Notes under the pieces: model-generated
The model's database searches: none
Seen by the model: only the letters and a program-made list of their open reading frames with translations
What the model was told of the DNA's origin: nothing
Assembly: GCF_001425785.1 (NCBI RefSeq)
Contig: NZ_LMDI01000036.1
Span: 1-48,600 of the forward strand
Direction: 5' to 3'
Length of the DNA stretch: 48,600 nt
Source: Rhizobacter sp. Root1221
GTDB lineage: Bacteria; Pseudomonadota; Gammaproteobacteria; Burkholderiales; Burkholderiaceae_C
Position numbers and translations under genes: made by a program
Shown: positions 23,885 to 31,744 of the stretch, piece after piece
How the letters are laid out: each line of letters begins with the position of its first letter
How positions within the stretch are numbered: position 1 is the stretch's first letter

Positions 23885-25288
23885 TCAGGCCCGCGGTAGG
23901 GGGCGGCCCCACGGCGCCTTGATCACCGCCATCGACGCCGTCACGGCGCCCAGGCACACGATGCCGGCCGCCACGATGCTGAAGAGCGTGGGCAGGTCCG
24001 CGCCGAACCGGGTGACGGCCAGCCCGCCGGCCAGGATCACGATGACCATGCGCAACGTGCCCGCCAGGATGGGCCACAACACCCACCGTGCCCCCTGGCC
24101 CGCGAAGTAGAGTGTCATGCCCAGGCCGATGGCACCGTAGAACGGGGCGACGGTCTGCAGGTACCGCGTGCCCAGCGCGAGCACGATGGGCTCGCTGCTG
24201 AACAGCCCCAGCCACGCCTGCGGATTGAGGGCCACCGCGAGGCCGATCAGTTCCGTGGCGACAAAGCCCATGCCCGCGCCGATCCACGCGATCTGCCGGG
24301 CCCGTGCCATCTGTCCCGCCCCCACGTTGACACCCACCATGGTCAGCACGGCGGAACCGAGGCCGAACAGCAGCGGGACCAGCACGTATTCGATCCGGGA
24401 ACCGATGCCGTACCCTGCGATGGCCTCGGCGCCAAAGCCGCCCACCAGTGCGGTCACGCACACCACGGTGAGGTTGATCTGGACGGTGCCGGCGGCCGAC
24501 AGCAGGCCCACACCGAGAATGTCCTTGATCCACCGGAACTCCAGCCGGGACGGCGTCAGCTTCAACGGGCTGCGCGACGACCGGAGGTACATCACCAGGG
24601 CGAGGCCCGCGCAAACGTAGTAGATGACGAACGCGAGCCCTCCCCCCAGGATTTCCAGGCGCGGGATGGGGCCCCAGCCAAAGATGAATGCGGGCGACAG
24701 CGGAATGAGGAAGGCGGCGCTCGCCAGCGTGACCCAGGCCGGCACCTTGAAATCCCCGGCGCCGCGCAGCGCGGCCGACAGCAGCGCGACGATCCAGATG
24801 GGCACCGCGCCGGCGAACACCACGTTGGAGTACGTCACTGCAGCGGCCAGGCCTTCGCCTTGTCCGCCCATGGCACGGTACAAGGCGGTGCCGCCGGCCA
24901 CGGCGGCCACGGTGAAGAGCAGGCCGAACACCAGCGCCAGCACGAAGGCGTGCCAGAGCAGCGCCTCCGCGTCCGCGCGGCGCCGGGCCCCGAGCGCGCG
25001 GGAGATGGCCGACGCCACGCCGCCACCGATGCCGCCGTTGGACATCATCTGCATCAGCATGAGCACGGGGAACACCATCACGACCCCGGCCAGTGCGCTC
25101 GTCCCGAGCCGGCCGAGGAAATACGTTTCAGCCACCCCGACCAGCACCTGGACCACGAGCACGATCAACGTGGGCACCGCCAGGCGAAGGATCGTCGGCG
25201 CGATAGGCCCTGCAAGGATGCCCGGAGGTACTTCGGGGCGAGACGGCATGGCCGCCGGAGGAAGTTGCTGCTGCAGCGCGTCAGTCAT
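23885..25288 (-). CDS. MATE family efflux transporter
   Basis: A 467-residue carrier with about twelve membrane helices in two homologous halves. TILRLAVPTLIVLVVQVLVGVAETYFLGRLGTSALAGV opens the first half. GVGLLSAAGTVQINLTVVCVTALVGGFGAEAIAGYGIGSRIE opens the second; both are MATE signatures. It exports cationic or amphipathic drugs against Na+ or H+. AAAGG lies upstream of the ATG at 25288. In a biosynthetic cluster it is the likely exporter and self-protection pump for the product. It is 53 bases after the O-methyltransferase gene. Confidence 0.92.
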   Translation of the reverse strand: MTDALQQQLPPAAMPSRPEVPPGILAGPIAPTILRLAVPTLIVLVVQVLVGVAETYFLGRLGTSALAGVVMVFPVLMLMQMMSNGGIGGGVASAISRALGARRRADAEALLWHAFVLALVFGLLFTVAAVAGGTALYRAMGGQGEGLAAAVTYSNVVFAGAVPIWIVALLSAALRGAGDFKVPAWVTLASAAFLIPLSPAFIFGWGPIPRLEILGGGLAFVIYYVCAGLALVMYLRSSRSPLKLTPSRLEFRWIKDILGVGLLSAAGTVQINLTVVCVTALVGGFGAEAIAGYGIGSRIEYVLVPLLFGLGSAVLTMVGVNVGAGQMARARQIAWIGAGMGFVATELIGLAVALNPQAWLGLFSSEPIVLALGTRYLQTVAPFYGAIGLGMTLYFAGQGARWVLWPILAGTLRMVIVILAGGLAVTRFGADLPTLFSIVAAGIVCLGAVTASMAVIKAPWGRPLPRA

Positions 25289-25341
25289 GGGGACCTTTCG
25301 CAATCGAGGTTCAGAAGCGGCGCGGAGCGGGACGGCAGGCG

Positions 25342-26370
25342 TCAATGCGCGCGCGCGCCGTCGTTCCGCTTGCCCAGGAGAACGACGTAGCGGCCCGTCG
25401 GGTCGAGCGGCCACTCGCTGACCGAAAAACCCAGGTCCCCCATGCGCTGGGCGATCCACGGCGAAGCATGCAGCCCGCCGCGCGCGGTGTTCAGCATCAT
25501 GTGCATCGAGAACCCCGCAGCCGGTGCCGGTGTCACGCCGTCGGCATGGAGCAACTGGGTCGCGAGGAGCAAGGTGCCTCCCGGTGCCAGGACACCGGCG
25601 GCAAGCGCCAGCACGTCCGAGACCATCTCGGGCTCGAAGTAGTGCAGGCAATCGTTGAGCATCACGAGGTCAGCCTTCACCCCGTCGTAGCTCGCGGGCA
25701 CCGTGATGTCCTTCGTGTGGAACGCGCACCGTTCGGCGCAACCGTATTCATCGAACGTTTCCCTGGCCAGGCGCTGCGCACCGGGCAGGTCCCACACTTC
25801 CCCGGTGAGCTCCGAATCAGCGTGGGCCATCGCCGCGAGGTACGTGCCATGGCTTCCGGCCATGTCGATGACATGCTTGCGGCCCTTCGGGATCGGCAGG
25901 GCCAGCAGCGCGGGCACGTTGGCGCGGGCCAGGTTGCGCATGGCCGAGTGGAAGGCGTCGTTGGCAGCCGCATCGGTCCGCAGCCGCTGCTCCTGGTGCC
26001 ATGGCAACACGTCCTGCGTGGAGAGAACGTCGCCGATGCGGGTCCAGGTGTCCCACTGGAGCCGCTGGTGTTCGATGACACCGCCCATGTACCCGGGCCG
26101 CGACTTGACGAGGCACTCGTCGGCCACCGGGGTGTTGAGGTACTGCCCGCGCGTGTCCTTCGTGAGCAGGCCGATCGCGACCAGGGCATTCAGGAAGATG
26201 GCCGTCTTGCGGCTCACCCATCCCATGTGCCCGGCCAGGTCCGGCGCGGCACACGGCGTGGTGGTCCACTCGAAGACACCGCTCGCATGCGCGAACTGGA
26301 GCAGGGCCGAATCGTGAAATTGATCGGCCATCCGGAACAGATCTCCGATGCCAAGTCGCTCATGTTCCAT
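25342..26370 (-). CDS. O-methyltransferase of the plant-type (winged-helix dimer) family
   Basis: A 342-residue SAM enzyme. The N-terminal ~110 residues form the winged-helix dimerisation domain (FRMADQFHDSALLQFAHASGVFEW, SRKTAIFLNALVAIGLL). The C-terminal Rossmann domain shows HVIDMAGSHGTYLAAMAHADSELTGEVWDLP (motif I and the acidic residue) and DLVMLNDCLHYFEPEMVSDVLALAAGVLAPGGTLLL (motifs IV-V). The family methylates small-molecule hydroxyls and sometimes N atoms. AGAGGA precedes the ATG. It overlaps the FGE-like gene by 11 bases. It could play the part of ToxA-like methylation in a toxoflavin-type pathway, although ToxA proteins are shorter. Confidence 0.9.
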   Translation of the reverse strand: MEHERLGIGDLFRMADQFHDSALLQFAHASGVFEWTTTPCAAPDLAGHMGWVSRKTAIFLNALVAIGLLTKDTRGQYLNTPVADECLVKSRPGYMGGVIEHQRLQWDTWTRIGDVLSTQDVLPWHQEQRLRTDAAANDAFHSAMRNLARANVPALLALPIPKGRKHVIDMAGSHGTYLAAMAHADSELTGEVWDLPGAQRLARETFDEYGCAERCAFHTKDITVPASYDGVKADLVMLNDCLHYFEPEMVSDVLALAAGVLAPGGTLLLATQLLHADGVTPAPAAGFSMHMMLNTARGGLHASPWIAQRMGDLGFSVSEWPLDPTGRYVVLLGKRNDGARAH

Positions 26371-27370
26371 CGTGAAAGTCCTCTGCCAATCGAAACGAAA
26401 TCGGGTAAAGCGCCACGCCAACCGGCCCGTGGCGCCGCTGGCAGCGCGCCAGGTCCTGGAAGCGGGTGAACGCGCCGCCGCGGCAAACCCGGTAGCCGCG
26501 CTGGGCGGCCACGTGCGCCAGGTCGTCGGTGACGGTCCGCCCTCCGGCGTACGGGGCATACGCGTCCGCGGTCCATTCCTCCACATTGCCAGCGAGGTCG
26601 AGCGCACCGAAGCACGACGCCCCCTTGGGAAAGCAGCCCACCGGGGTCGACATGAGCAGGCCGCTCTCGAGGGTGTTGGCGCAGTCCGCCGCGAACTCGC
26701 CCCACGGAAAGCTCAGGCCATCCAGGCCGGCCGCGGCGTACTCCCACTCGGCCTCGCTCGGCAGCCGGAAGCGCCGCCCGGTGGCGGCGGACAACCAGGC
26801 GGCGTAGGCCTGCGCCGCCGCGTCGCTCACGGTGTAGACGGGGTGGTTCGACAACGCGGGATGGAACCGGCCGAAAGCCCATGAGGTGGGCACCTCGCCA
26901 TGCCCGGTGTCACGGAGGAACGCCGCGAACTCCGCGTTGGTGACAAGGTACTTGCCCAGGCGGTACGGTTTCAGCGCGACGGTGTGCCTCGGCACTTCCT
27001 TGTCGATCCACTCACGCTTGACGCCCTGGTCGCGATACCGCTGCACCACGGCATCGACCCGTTCCTCGGGCAACCCGATGGCGGCCAGGCCACCGGGCAC
27101 GGTGACCATCGCCGGGTCCATCGTGCGAATGCGCGGATCGCCGATCACGCCCAGCAGCAGCCCGGCGGCGAGACGCGATTCGACGGGCTGTTCGAGCCCC
27201 TCGACAATGCGCGCCAGCGCGGCGGGTGAGCTGCCCAGCAGGGCTGCGCCGGCAGACGCCAGGGACTCGGCCTCCGGCACCGCGTAGGTGTCCGGCAAGC
27301 CCATGGCGGCCCGTTCGCTCATCGTGCGAATCTCTTCGACGATCCCGGAAAATGCCTCTAGTACCTTCAC
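26360..27370 (-). CDS. Formylglycine-generating-enzyme (SUMF1) domain protein, ToxD-like
   Basis: A 336-residue protein. Residues about 110-336 are an FGE/SUMF1 domain: YRLGKYLVTNAEFAAFLRDTGH, LSAATGRRFRLPSEAEWEYAAAG, LDLAGNVEEWTADAY and RVCRGGAFTRFQDLARCQRR, ending in SFRLAED. Only one Cys lies in the ARCQRR segment where true FGE has its copper-binding pair, so it probably does not make formylglycine. The first ~110 residues match no domain I know. Toxoflavin clusters contain a protein of this type (ToxD). The GTG at 27370 has AAGGTGG upstream. It overlaps the methyltransferase gene. Confidence 0.85.
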   Translation of the reverse strand: MKVLEAFSGIVEEIRTMSERAAMGLPDTYAVPEAESLASAGAALLGSSPAALARIVEGLEQPVESRLAAGLLLGVIGDPRIRTMDPAMVTVPGGLAAIGLPEERVDAVVQRYRDQGVKREWIDKEVPRHTVALKPYRLGKYLVTNAEFAAFLRDTGHGEVPTSWAFGRFHPALSNHPVYTVSDAAAQAYAAWLSAATGRRFRLPSEAEWEYAAAGLDGLSFPWGEFAADCANTLESGLLMSTPVGCFPKGASCFGALDLAGNVEEWTADAYAPYAGGRTVTDDLAHVAAQRGYRVCRGGAFTRFQDLARCQRRHGPVGVALYPISFRLAEDFHDGT

Positions 27371-27446
27371 GCCATGCCACCTTCTGCAGGGAAGACTGTT
27401 TCGGGGTTGCCGGTGTCGCGCACTGGCGCGGGCTCTGCGGCGACGC

Positions 27447-27848
27447 TCACACCGCGGTGTAGACCTCGATCTCCCAGTCGTCGGGATCGCGGAAGTACAA
27501 GGCGGTGCGCTTGCCATCGGGTGTCGTGTAGACGATGGGCTCCGGGTTGTTTCCCTTGGTGAGGGGCACGCCGTGCAGCTTGAGCTTCTCGGCAAACGCG
27601 AGCACCGCGTCGAGGCTGGCCTTCAGCCCGAAATGGAAGCTCGGATTCAGGTGGATCTCGTCCGCCTGTTCCAGGAAGAAGTCGAATCCCCCGGCATCGA
27701 ACACCATCTTGGCGGGGCCGAGGTTCATCACGTACGTGAACCCCAGCACCTCGGTGTAGAAGCGTGCGGACCGCGCCAGGTCGCGGGTCAGGACGTTGAT
27801 GTGATTGATCACCAGGGCGGGCCCGGGGAGGCTCTGGGTCGCGGTCAT
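27447..27848 (-). CDS. VOC (glyoxalase/bleomycin-resistance) protein A
   Basis: A 133-residue vicinal-oxygen-chelate protein with two beta-alpha-beta-beta-beta units. NHINVLTRDLARSARFYTEVLGF holds the first metal His, and FHFGLKASLDAVLAFAEKL and ALYFRDPDDWEIEVY hold the second His and the Glu. The metal set (His/His/Glu) looks complete. AAGGAG precedes the ATG, which overlaps the previous stop as ATGA. Enzymes of this fold give resistance to bleomycin and fosfomycin or degrade toxoflavin. Self-resistance is a reasonable inference in this cluster; an isomerase or dioxygenase step is the alternative. Confidence 0.88.
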   Translation of the reverse strand: MTATQSLPGPALVINHINVLTRDLARSARFYTEVLGFTYVMNLGPAKMVFDAGGFDFFLEQADEIHLNPSFHFGLKASLDAVLAFAEKLKLHGVPLTKGNNPEPIVYTTPDGKRTALYFRDPDDWEIEVYTAV

Positions 27849-28870
27849 GGGCGCTCCTTCGGCAGGTACGGGTTCCACGCGGGCGGCGCATCCGACAGGA
27901 ATGCCATCAGGCTCGCCTGGAAGCGACCCACGGGGATGCGGCTTTCCGCCGCACCGTCGAGCCGCAACCGAGGTGTCAGTGCGTCGACACCGTCGAACAC
28001 CCAGGTGCCTGCCGCCTCCTCGGCCGACAGGCGCGCCGCCAATGGACCCAGGTCGACCCGCGGGAGCGGCCTGCAGGATTTGTACTGCACCCAGGACTCG
28101 TACCGGTACTCCACCTCGTAGTTCCTTCCCGTCACATAGAGGATCCGCAGGCGCGAGGTGGCGTTGTAGATGGCCATCGGGTGGTATGCGAGCTGGCGCA
28201 CCTGGGCAAACCGGTGGACGCGGGCGCGCACCGCGTCGGGCGGCAACGTCACCACGGCGAGGTCGAGGGATGGCACCTCGTCGATGCGGATGGCACCGGA
28301 ACGCAGCGCCAGCTCGGTGGCGTCCAGCACCCGTTCTTCTTCTTGCCAGAGGTGCGCGTACCGGTCCGGATGATCGAGGAGCGTGGGCAGGTGGCCCAGC
28401 AGTTCCGTGTACAGCCCGGCCACACGCGTGCCCTCGGGCTGCGCGAAGAACTCCGGACCCAGGGGCGACCGCTCGGGATCTGCATACGCCGACACGACGA
28501 ATGCACACCGCGCGGCCTCGCGCGTGCGCCAGGTGCCGAAGTCGCCGGCCGATGCGAAGTCACAGACCAGCCCTCGGCGCGCCAGCGCCTCCCGGGGCTG
28601 CGTGACCACGAACAGGCTGGCAAGGCCGTCCTCGTCGAAATGGTCGCTGGTGACCGCGTCCGCCACGACGTGGAACGCCGGTTGGTCCAGGTAGTGGAAC
28701 GCGATCTGCGTCGACAGGTCGTCCATCAGTGGCGCAGGCGTGCCACTGCCAGGCCAGTGCGACAGCGTGATCAGCGACCCCGGCCGCGGGGCGCCGTCGA
28801 CGACGACGCAGGGACGGTCACCGAGGTCATCGGACGGCACGTAGATCGGGGTGGTGGCGGGCAAGGTCAT
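27845..28870 (-). CDS. Uncharacterised cluster protein with DHFDEDG motif
   Basis: A 341-residue cytoplasmic protein with no signal peptide or membrane helix. The only striking motif is SDHFDEDGLASLF around residues 75-87, an acidic His/Asp cluster that could bind metal, in some ways like DHH phosphoesterases. TLSHWPGSGTP, ESWVQYKSCRPLPRVDL and SAEEAAGTWVFDGVDALTP look conserved. It may correspond to DUF6687, from memory and unverified. It starts one base after the stop of VOC protein B and overlaps VOC protein A by four, so it is firmly part of the operon. Nothing allows a function to be assigned. Confidence 0.75.
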   Translation of the reverse strand: MTLPATTPIYVPSDDLGDRPCVVVDGAPRPGSLITLSHWPGSGTPAPLMDDLSTQIAFHYLDQPAFHVVADAVTSDHFDEDGLASLFVVTQPREALARRGLVCDFASAGDFGTWRTREAARCAFVVSAYADPERSPLGPEFFAQPEGTRVAGLYTELLGHLPTLLDHPDRYAHLWQEEERVLDATELALRSGAIRIDEVPSLDLAVVTLPPDAVRARVHRFAQVRQLAYHPMAIYNATSRLRILYVTGRNYEVEYRYESWVQYKSCRPLPRVDLGPLAARLSAEEAAGTWVFDGVDALTPRLRLDGAAESRIPVGRFQASLMAFLSDAPPAWNPYLPKERP

Positions 28871-29317
28871 TCAGGCCGCCTGCACGGTCAAGGGTTGGTA
28901 GTCACGGTCGGGAGAACTGATCCGGACGTAGTAGCCATCGGGGTCGATCACCCGGAAATCGCGGGCTCCCCAGGGCTGCACCACCAGCGGCTCGATGCGG
29001 GTGCCACATTCGTGCACAGCGCGCTGGTAGCAGGCGTCCAGTTCGGCATCGGCCACATAGAAGCAAAACTCCACGCCGATGCCCCGTTCGGCCGCCGTGC
29101 CGGCACGGCGCAGGTGGTGCTGCGGCGCCAGCAGCGACAGCAAACCCAGACCGATCATCGCGGGGCCATTCCACACCGGCGCGTGGCGGAGCCGCTGGCC
29201 CTCGAGCGTCACCTCGCGCGTCTCCCCCACTGCAAAGCCGAACACCCGCCGATAGAAATCGATCGACGCATCGAGGTCCGACACGAAAAGCTCGATCTTC
29301 TGGCCGATGATGGTCAT
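28871..29317 (-). CDS. VOC (glyoxalase/bleomycin-resistance) protein B
   Basis: A 148-residue vicinal-oxygen-chelate protein. IELFVSDLDASIDFYRRVFGF opens the first unit and GIGVEFCFYVADAELDACYQ opens the second, ending DFRVIDPDGYYVRISSP. The first metal His is replaced by Glu (KIELFV), and no clear second His is visible, so it may bind ligand without metal chemistry, as bleomycin-binding proteins do. It differs clearly from the other VOC protein in the cluster. It lies downstream of a strong GC hairpin in a 132-base gap after the FMN reductase gene. A drug-binding self-protection role is inferred. Confidence 0.85.
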   Translation of the reverse strand: MTIIGQKIELFVSDLDASIDFYRRVFGFAVGETREVTLEGQRLRHAPVWNGPAMIGLGLLSLLAPQHHLRRAGTAAERGIGVEFCFYVADAELDACYQRAVHECGTRIEPLVVQPWGARDFRVIDPDGYYVRISSPDRDYQPLTVQAA

Positions 29318-29386
29318 GACGTCGCTCCCTTTCTCGCGCCGGCAGGCACTGCGCTCGGCAGGCCCGCGGCCTTTTCTGTGGTGTGC

Positions 29387-29415
29387 CCCGGGCCGCGGCG
29401 GTGCCGCGGCCCGGG
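29387..29415 (-). promoter_or_regulatory. 12-base-pair GC hairpin within the operon
   Basis: CCCGGGCCGCGG and CCGCGGCCCGGG form a perfect 12-base-pair stem with a five-base loop. It lies in the 132-base gap between the FMN reductase and VOC protein B genes, the largest gap inside the cluster. Without a T-tract it is unlikely to stop transcription fully; partial attenuation or an RNA processing/stability boundary is more likely. Confidence 0.55.
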
Positions 29416-29449
29416 TCTCGTTCGATTGGCCTCCGCCGGTGCCCTGGTG

Positions 29450-29989
29450 TCAAGCCCGGTGGGCACGGGCCATGGCGAAGTCCTTGAGCTCCGACACCAT
29501 GTCCGCGACACGCTGGCGAAGGTCATCGGTAGGACCGGCCTCGGTGACGTCGTCATTCGTGAGGCTGACGTGCGTGGGTGTAGACCAGCCGTTCAAGGCC
29601 CGCACCACGGTGCGCATCTGGTCGCAAGCCACCGCAGCGCCCCGGGCGCCGCCACCGGCGGCCAGCAGGCCCACGGGCATCTGGACGAACGCCTCCACGG
29701 TGAGGTGGTCCAGGGCGTTTTTCAGCAGCCCGCTGAAAGTGCCGTGGTAGACCGGCGTGGCGAGGATCACGCCGCTCGCGTTCGCCAGGCCCGCACGCAG
29801 CCGGGCGGTCTGGCTGCCCTCGGGCGGCGCGGCGTACTCGGTGACGTCGTGCAGGCTGCGATAGTCCTCTCGCAGGTCGATCAGGCCGAATTCCAACCCG
29901 GCGGCACGCACCTGGTCGGCCACCACCAGCACGCCGTGGCGGGTCAGGGAATCGGCCGAGCCGCTGCCCAGGATACTGACGATCTTCAT
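29450..29989 (-). CDS. NAD(P)H-dependent FMN reductase
   Basis: A 179-residue flavodoxin-fold reductase. SILGSGSADSLTRHG at residues 4-18 is the FMN-phosphate loop, and ATPVYHGTFSGLLKNALDHL is the family signature. It reduces FMN with NAD(P)H and releases FMNH2 to two-component monooxygenases. The LuxA-like protein 11 kb downstream in the same operon needs exactly this cofactor. GAGGAT lies six bases before the ATG. It follows the WD40 gene by 60 bases and precedes a strong intercistronic hairpin. Confidence 0.9.
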   Translation of the reverse strand: MKIVSILGSGSADSLTRHGVLVVADQVRAAGLEFGLIDLREDYRSLHDVTEYAAPPEGSQTARLRAGLANASGVILATPVYHGTFSGLLKNALDHLTVEAFVQMPVGLLAAGGGARGAAVACDQMRTVVRALNGWSTPTHVSLTNDDVTEAGPTDDLRQRVADMVSELKDFAMARAHRA

Positions 29990-30049
29990 GCGGATCCTCG
30001 AATTGAAAGGGATGTGCCGGCACACGCCGCAGGCGTGCGCACCACGCGG

Positions 30050-31744
30050 TCAGGCCGAGGCATGCACATGGATCTCGTACACCCGGCTGCCGTAGGATCC
30101 GGCCAGGAAACACCCGCGGGCGGCGTCGAAACAGAGCGACGAGATGCCCGTGGACGTGGGGCGTGTGAGCCGGATCCAGGCCGACTTGTCCACGTCGTAC
30201 ACCGCCACGGCACCGAAGTAGGAGCCGGACGCCACGTACCGGCCGTCGTTGGACGCGGCCACGCACTTGATGGACCGGTCGTGAGGTGTTGCCAGCACAT
30301 CCGCGCGCGTGCCGTTCCACAACCGCAGCTTGTGGTCGCGGCTGACGCTGACGAATCGCCCGCCGGGCAATGCAGCGCAGCCGTTGGCGATGCGGTCATG
30401 GGCCTCATCGACGCGCGCGAGCTCCGTCAGGTCGTCGACGGAGAACCACGAGGCGCCGGCATCGGCGCACACGGAGAAGATCTGCCCGCCCGAGACCGCC
30501 ACACCCTTCACGGCGTTGGCATGGAGGCGCAACGTGGCGACGTGGGTCACGCGCCCATCTCCGGCCACCGAAAACACCAGCCCTTCCCCGGTGTACGCAC
30601 CCACCACCACGTGGGGCACGCCGCGGCGCTCGAAGGCCGCCCCACAGTTCAACGGCGATCGATGCTGGTGCAGCAGATCGCCGTTCAGGGCGTCCATGAC
30701 ACGGCCCATCTGCCCCCCCGTGAACACACGGGAACCGACCGGCGTGAGGAAGTTGCAGAGGCTACCCAGTTCCGTGGAGGGTTGGTCGTCGATGCCGAGG
30801 ATGCCGCCGTCGCCGATGGTCAGCCGGCGACCATTCACCACGGCCACCGCGTTGACCCCGGGCGTCGGCTGCACGCCGTCGAGGTCCCAGGTGTCCGAAC
30901 CCAGGTGGTACAGCGCGTACGACGAGCCGAATGTCGCGAAGGCCAGCGTCTCTCCATCCAGGAATGCGCATGAACGCGGCCAGATGGCGGCCGGCAGGCT
31001 GGACTGGGCCACGAGCGACAGCTGCCCATTCCGCGTGGACCAGACGCGCAGCGTCCGGTCATAGCTCAGGCTCACGAGCAGGTGCTCGCCGGCCTCGTGG
31101 ACCAGGCGCTTGATGCCCGCGTCATGCGCCGGGTACGCCCGGGTCACGCCCTTGTCGATGACGACGATCTGGCCTTCGTCGTTGCCTGCATAGATCACAC
31201 CGTTCGGGGTGATCGCGATGGTGTCGGTCTCGATGCCCCCCAGGTCGATGTCGTCGACCATGCCGGCGGTGGCCATGCTCCAGCGCTTGATGGTGCCGTC
31301 GTCGCTGGACGAGATCAACTCGTCGCCGTTCCCCGACCACGCCACGGAAATGACATCGGCAGTGTGGCCTTCGAAGCTGACTTTCAGCGTGCCGTCGAAC
31401 CCGTAGACGCGGACACGGTGGTCCCGCGAGGCGGTGGCGATCAGCTCCGCATCAGGATGGAACACCGACATCTCGACATCGTCCACCTGGTCTGACAGCA
31501 CCGACAGCAACTTCAGCCCGGGCACGGACCACAACCGCGACGTGTGGTCGCTGGAAGACGTCACGAGGTGGCGGCCGTCGGGACTGAACGCCACCTGGTT
31601 GGCCAGGTGGTCGTGGACCGCGCAACTCAGCGGGGTCTTGCGGCTCGCATCCCAAAGGATGATCTGGTTGTCGTACCCCGCGGTGGCGACCAGCCGACCC
31701 TGGTACGCAGCGACACCACTGATGGGCGAACGGTGAGCAATCAT
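30050..31744 (-). CDS. WD40 repeat protein, ToxC-like
   Basis: A 564-residue protein made almost entirely of WD40 blades, about thirteen by eye, enough for two propellers. Examples are FSPDGRHLVTSSSDHTSRLWS, WSGNGDELISSSDDGTIKRWS and ALPGGRFVSVSRDHKLRLWN. There is no signal peptide. WD40 proteins are scaffolds and are rare in small bacterial biosynthetic clusters, but toxoflavin clusters contain one (ToxC) beside the GTP cyclohydrolase II gene, as here. ATG overlaps the preceding stop by one base (TGATG). It probably holds unstable intermediates or enzymes together. Confidence 0.88.
   Translation of the reverse strand: MIAHRSPISGVAAYQGRLVATAGYDNQIILWDASRKTPLSCAVHDHLANQVAFSPDGRHLVTSSSDHTSRLWSVPGLKLLSVLSDQVDDVEMSVFHPDAELIATASRDHRVRVYGFDGTLKVSFEGHTADVISVAWSGNGDELISSSDDGTIKRWSMATAGMVDDIDLGGIETDTIAITPNGVIYAGNDEGQIVVIDKGVTRAYPAHDAGIKRLVHEAGEHLLVSLSYDRTLRVWSTRNGQLSLVAQSSLPAAIWPRSCAFLDGETLAFATFGSSYALYHLGSDTWDLDGVQPTPGVNAVAVVNGRRLTIGDGGILGIDDQPSTELGSLCNFLTPVGSRVFTGGQMGRVMDALNGDLLHQHRSPLNCGAAFERRGVPHVVVGAYTGEGLVFSVAGDGRVTHVATLRLHANAVKGVAVSGGQIFSVCADAGASWFSVDDLTELARVDEAHDRIANGCAALPGGRFVSVSRDHKLRLWNGTRADVLATPHDRSIKCVAASNDGRYVASGSYFGAVAVYDVDKSAWIRLTRPTSTGISSLCFDAARGCFLAGSYGSRVYEIHVHASA

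Noticed and set aside
28181-30973. 930-codon plus-strand frame opposite the cluster
   Set aside because: No domain pattern, Arg/His/Gly-rich shadow of five well-supported minus-strand genes.
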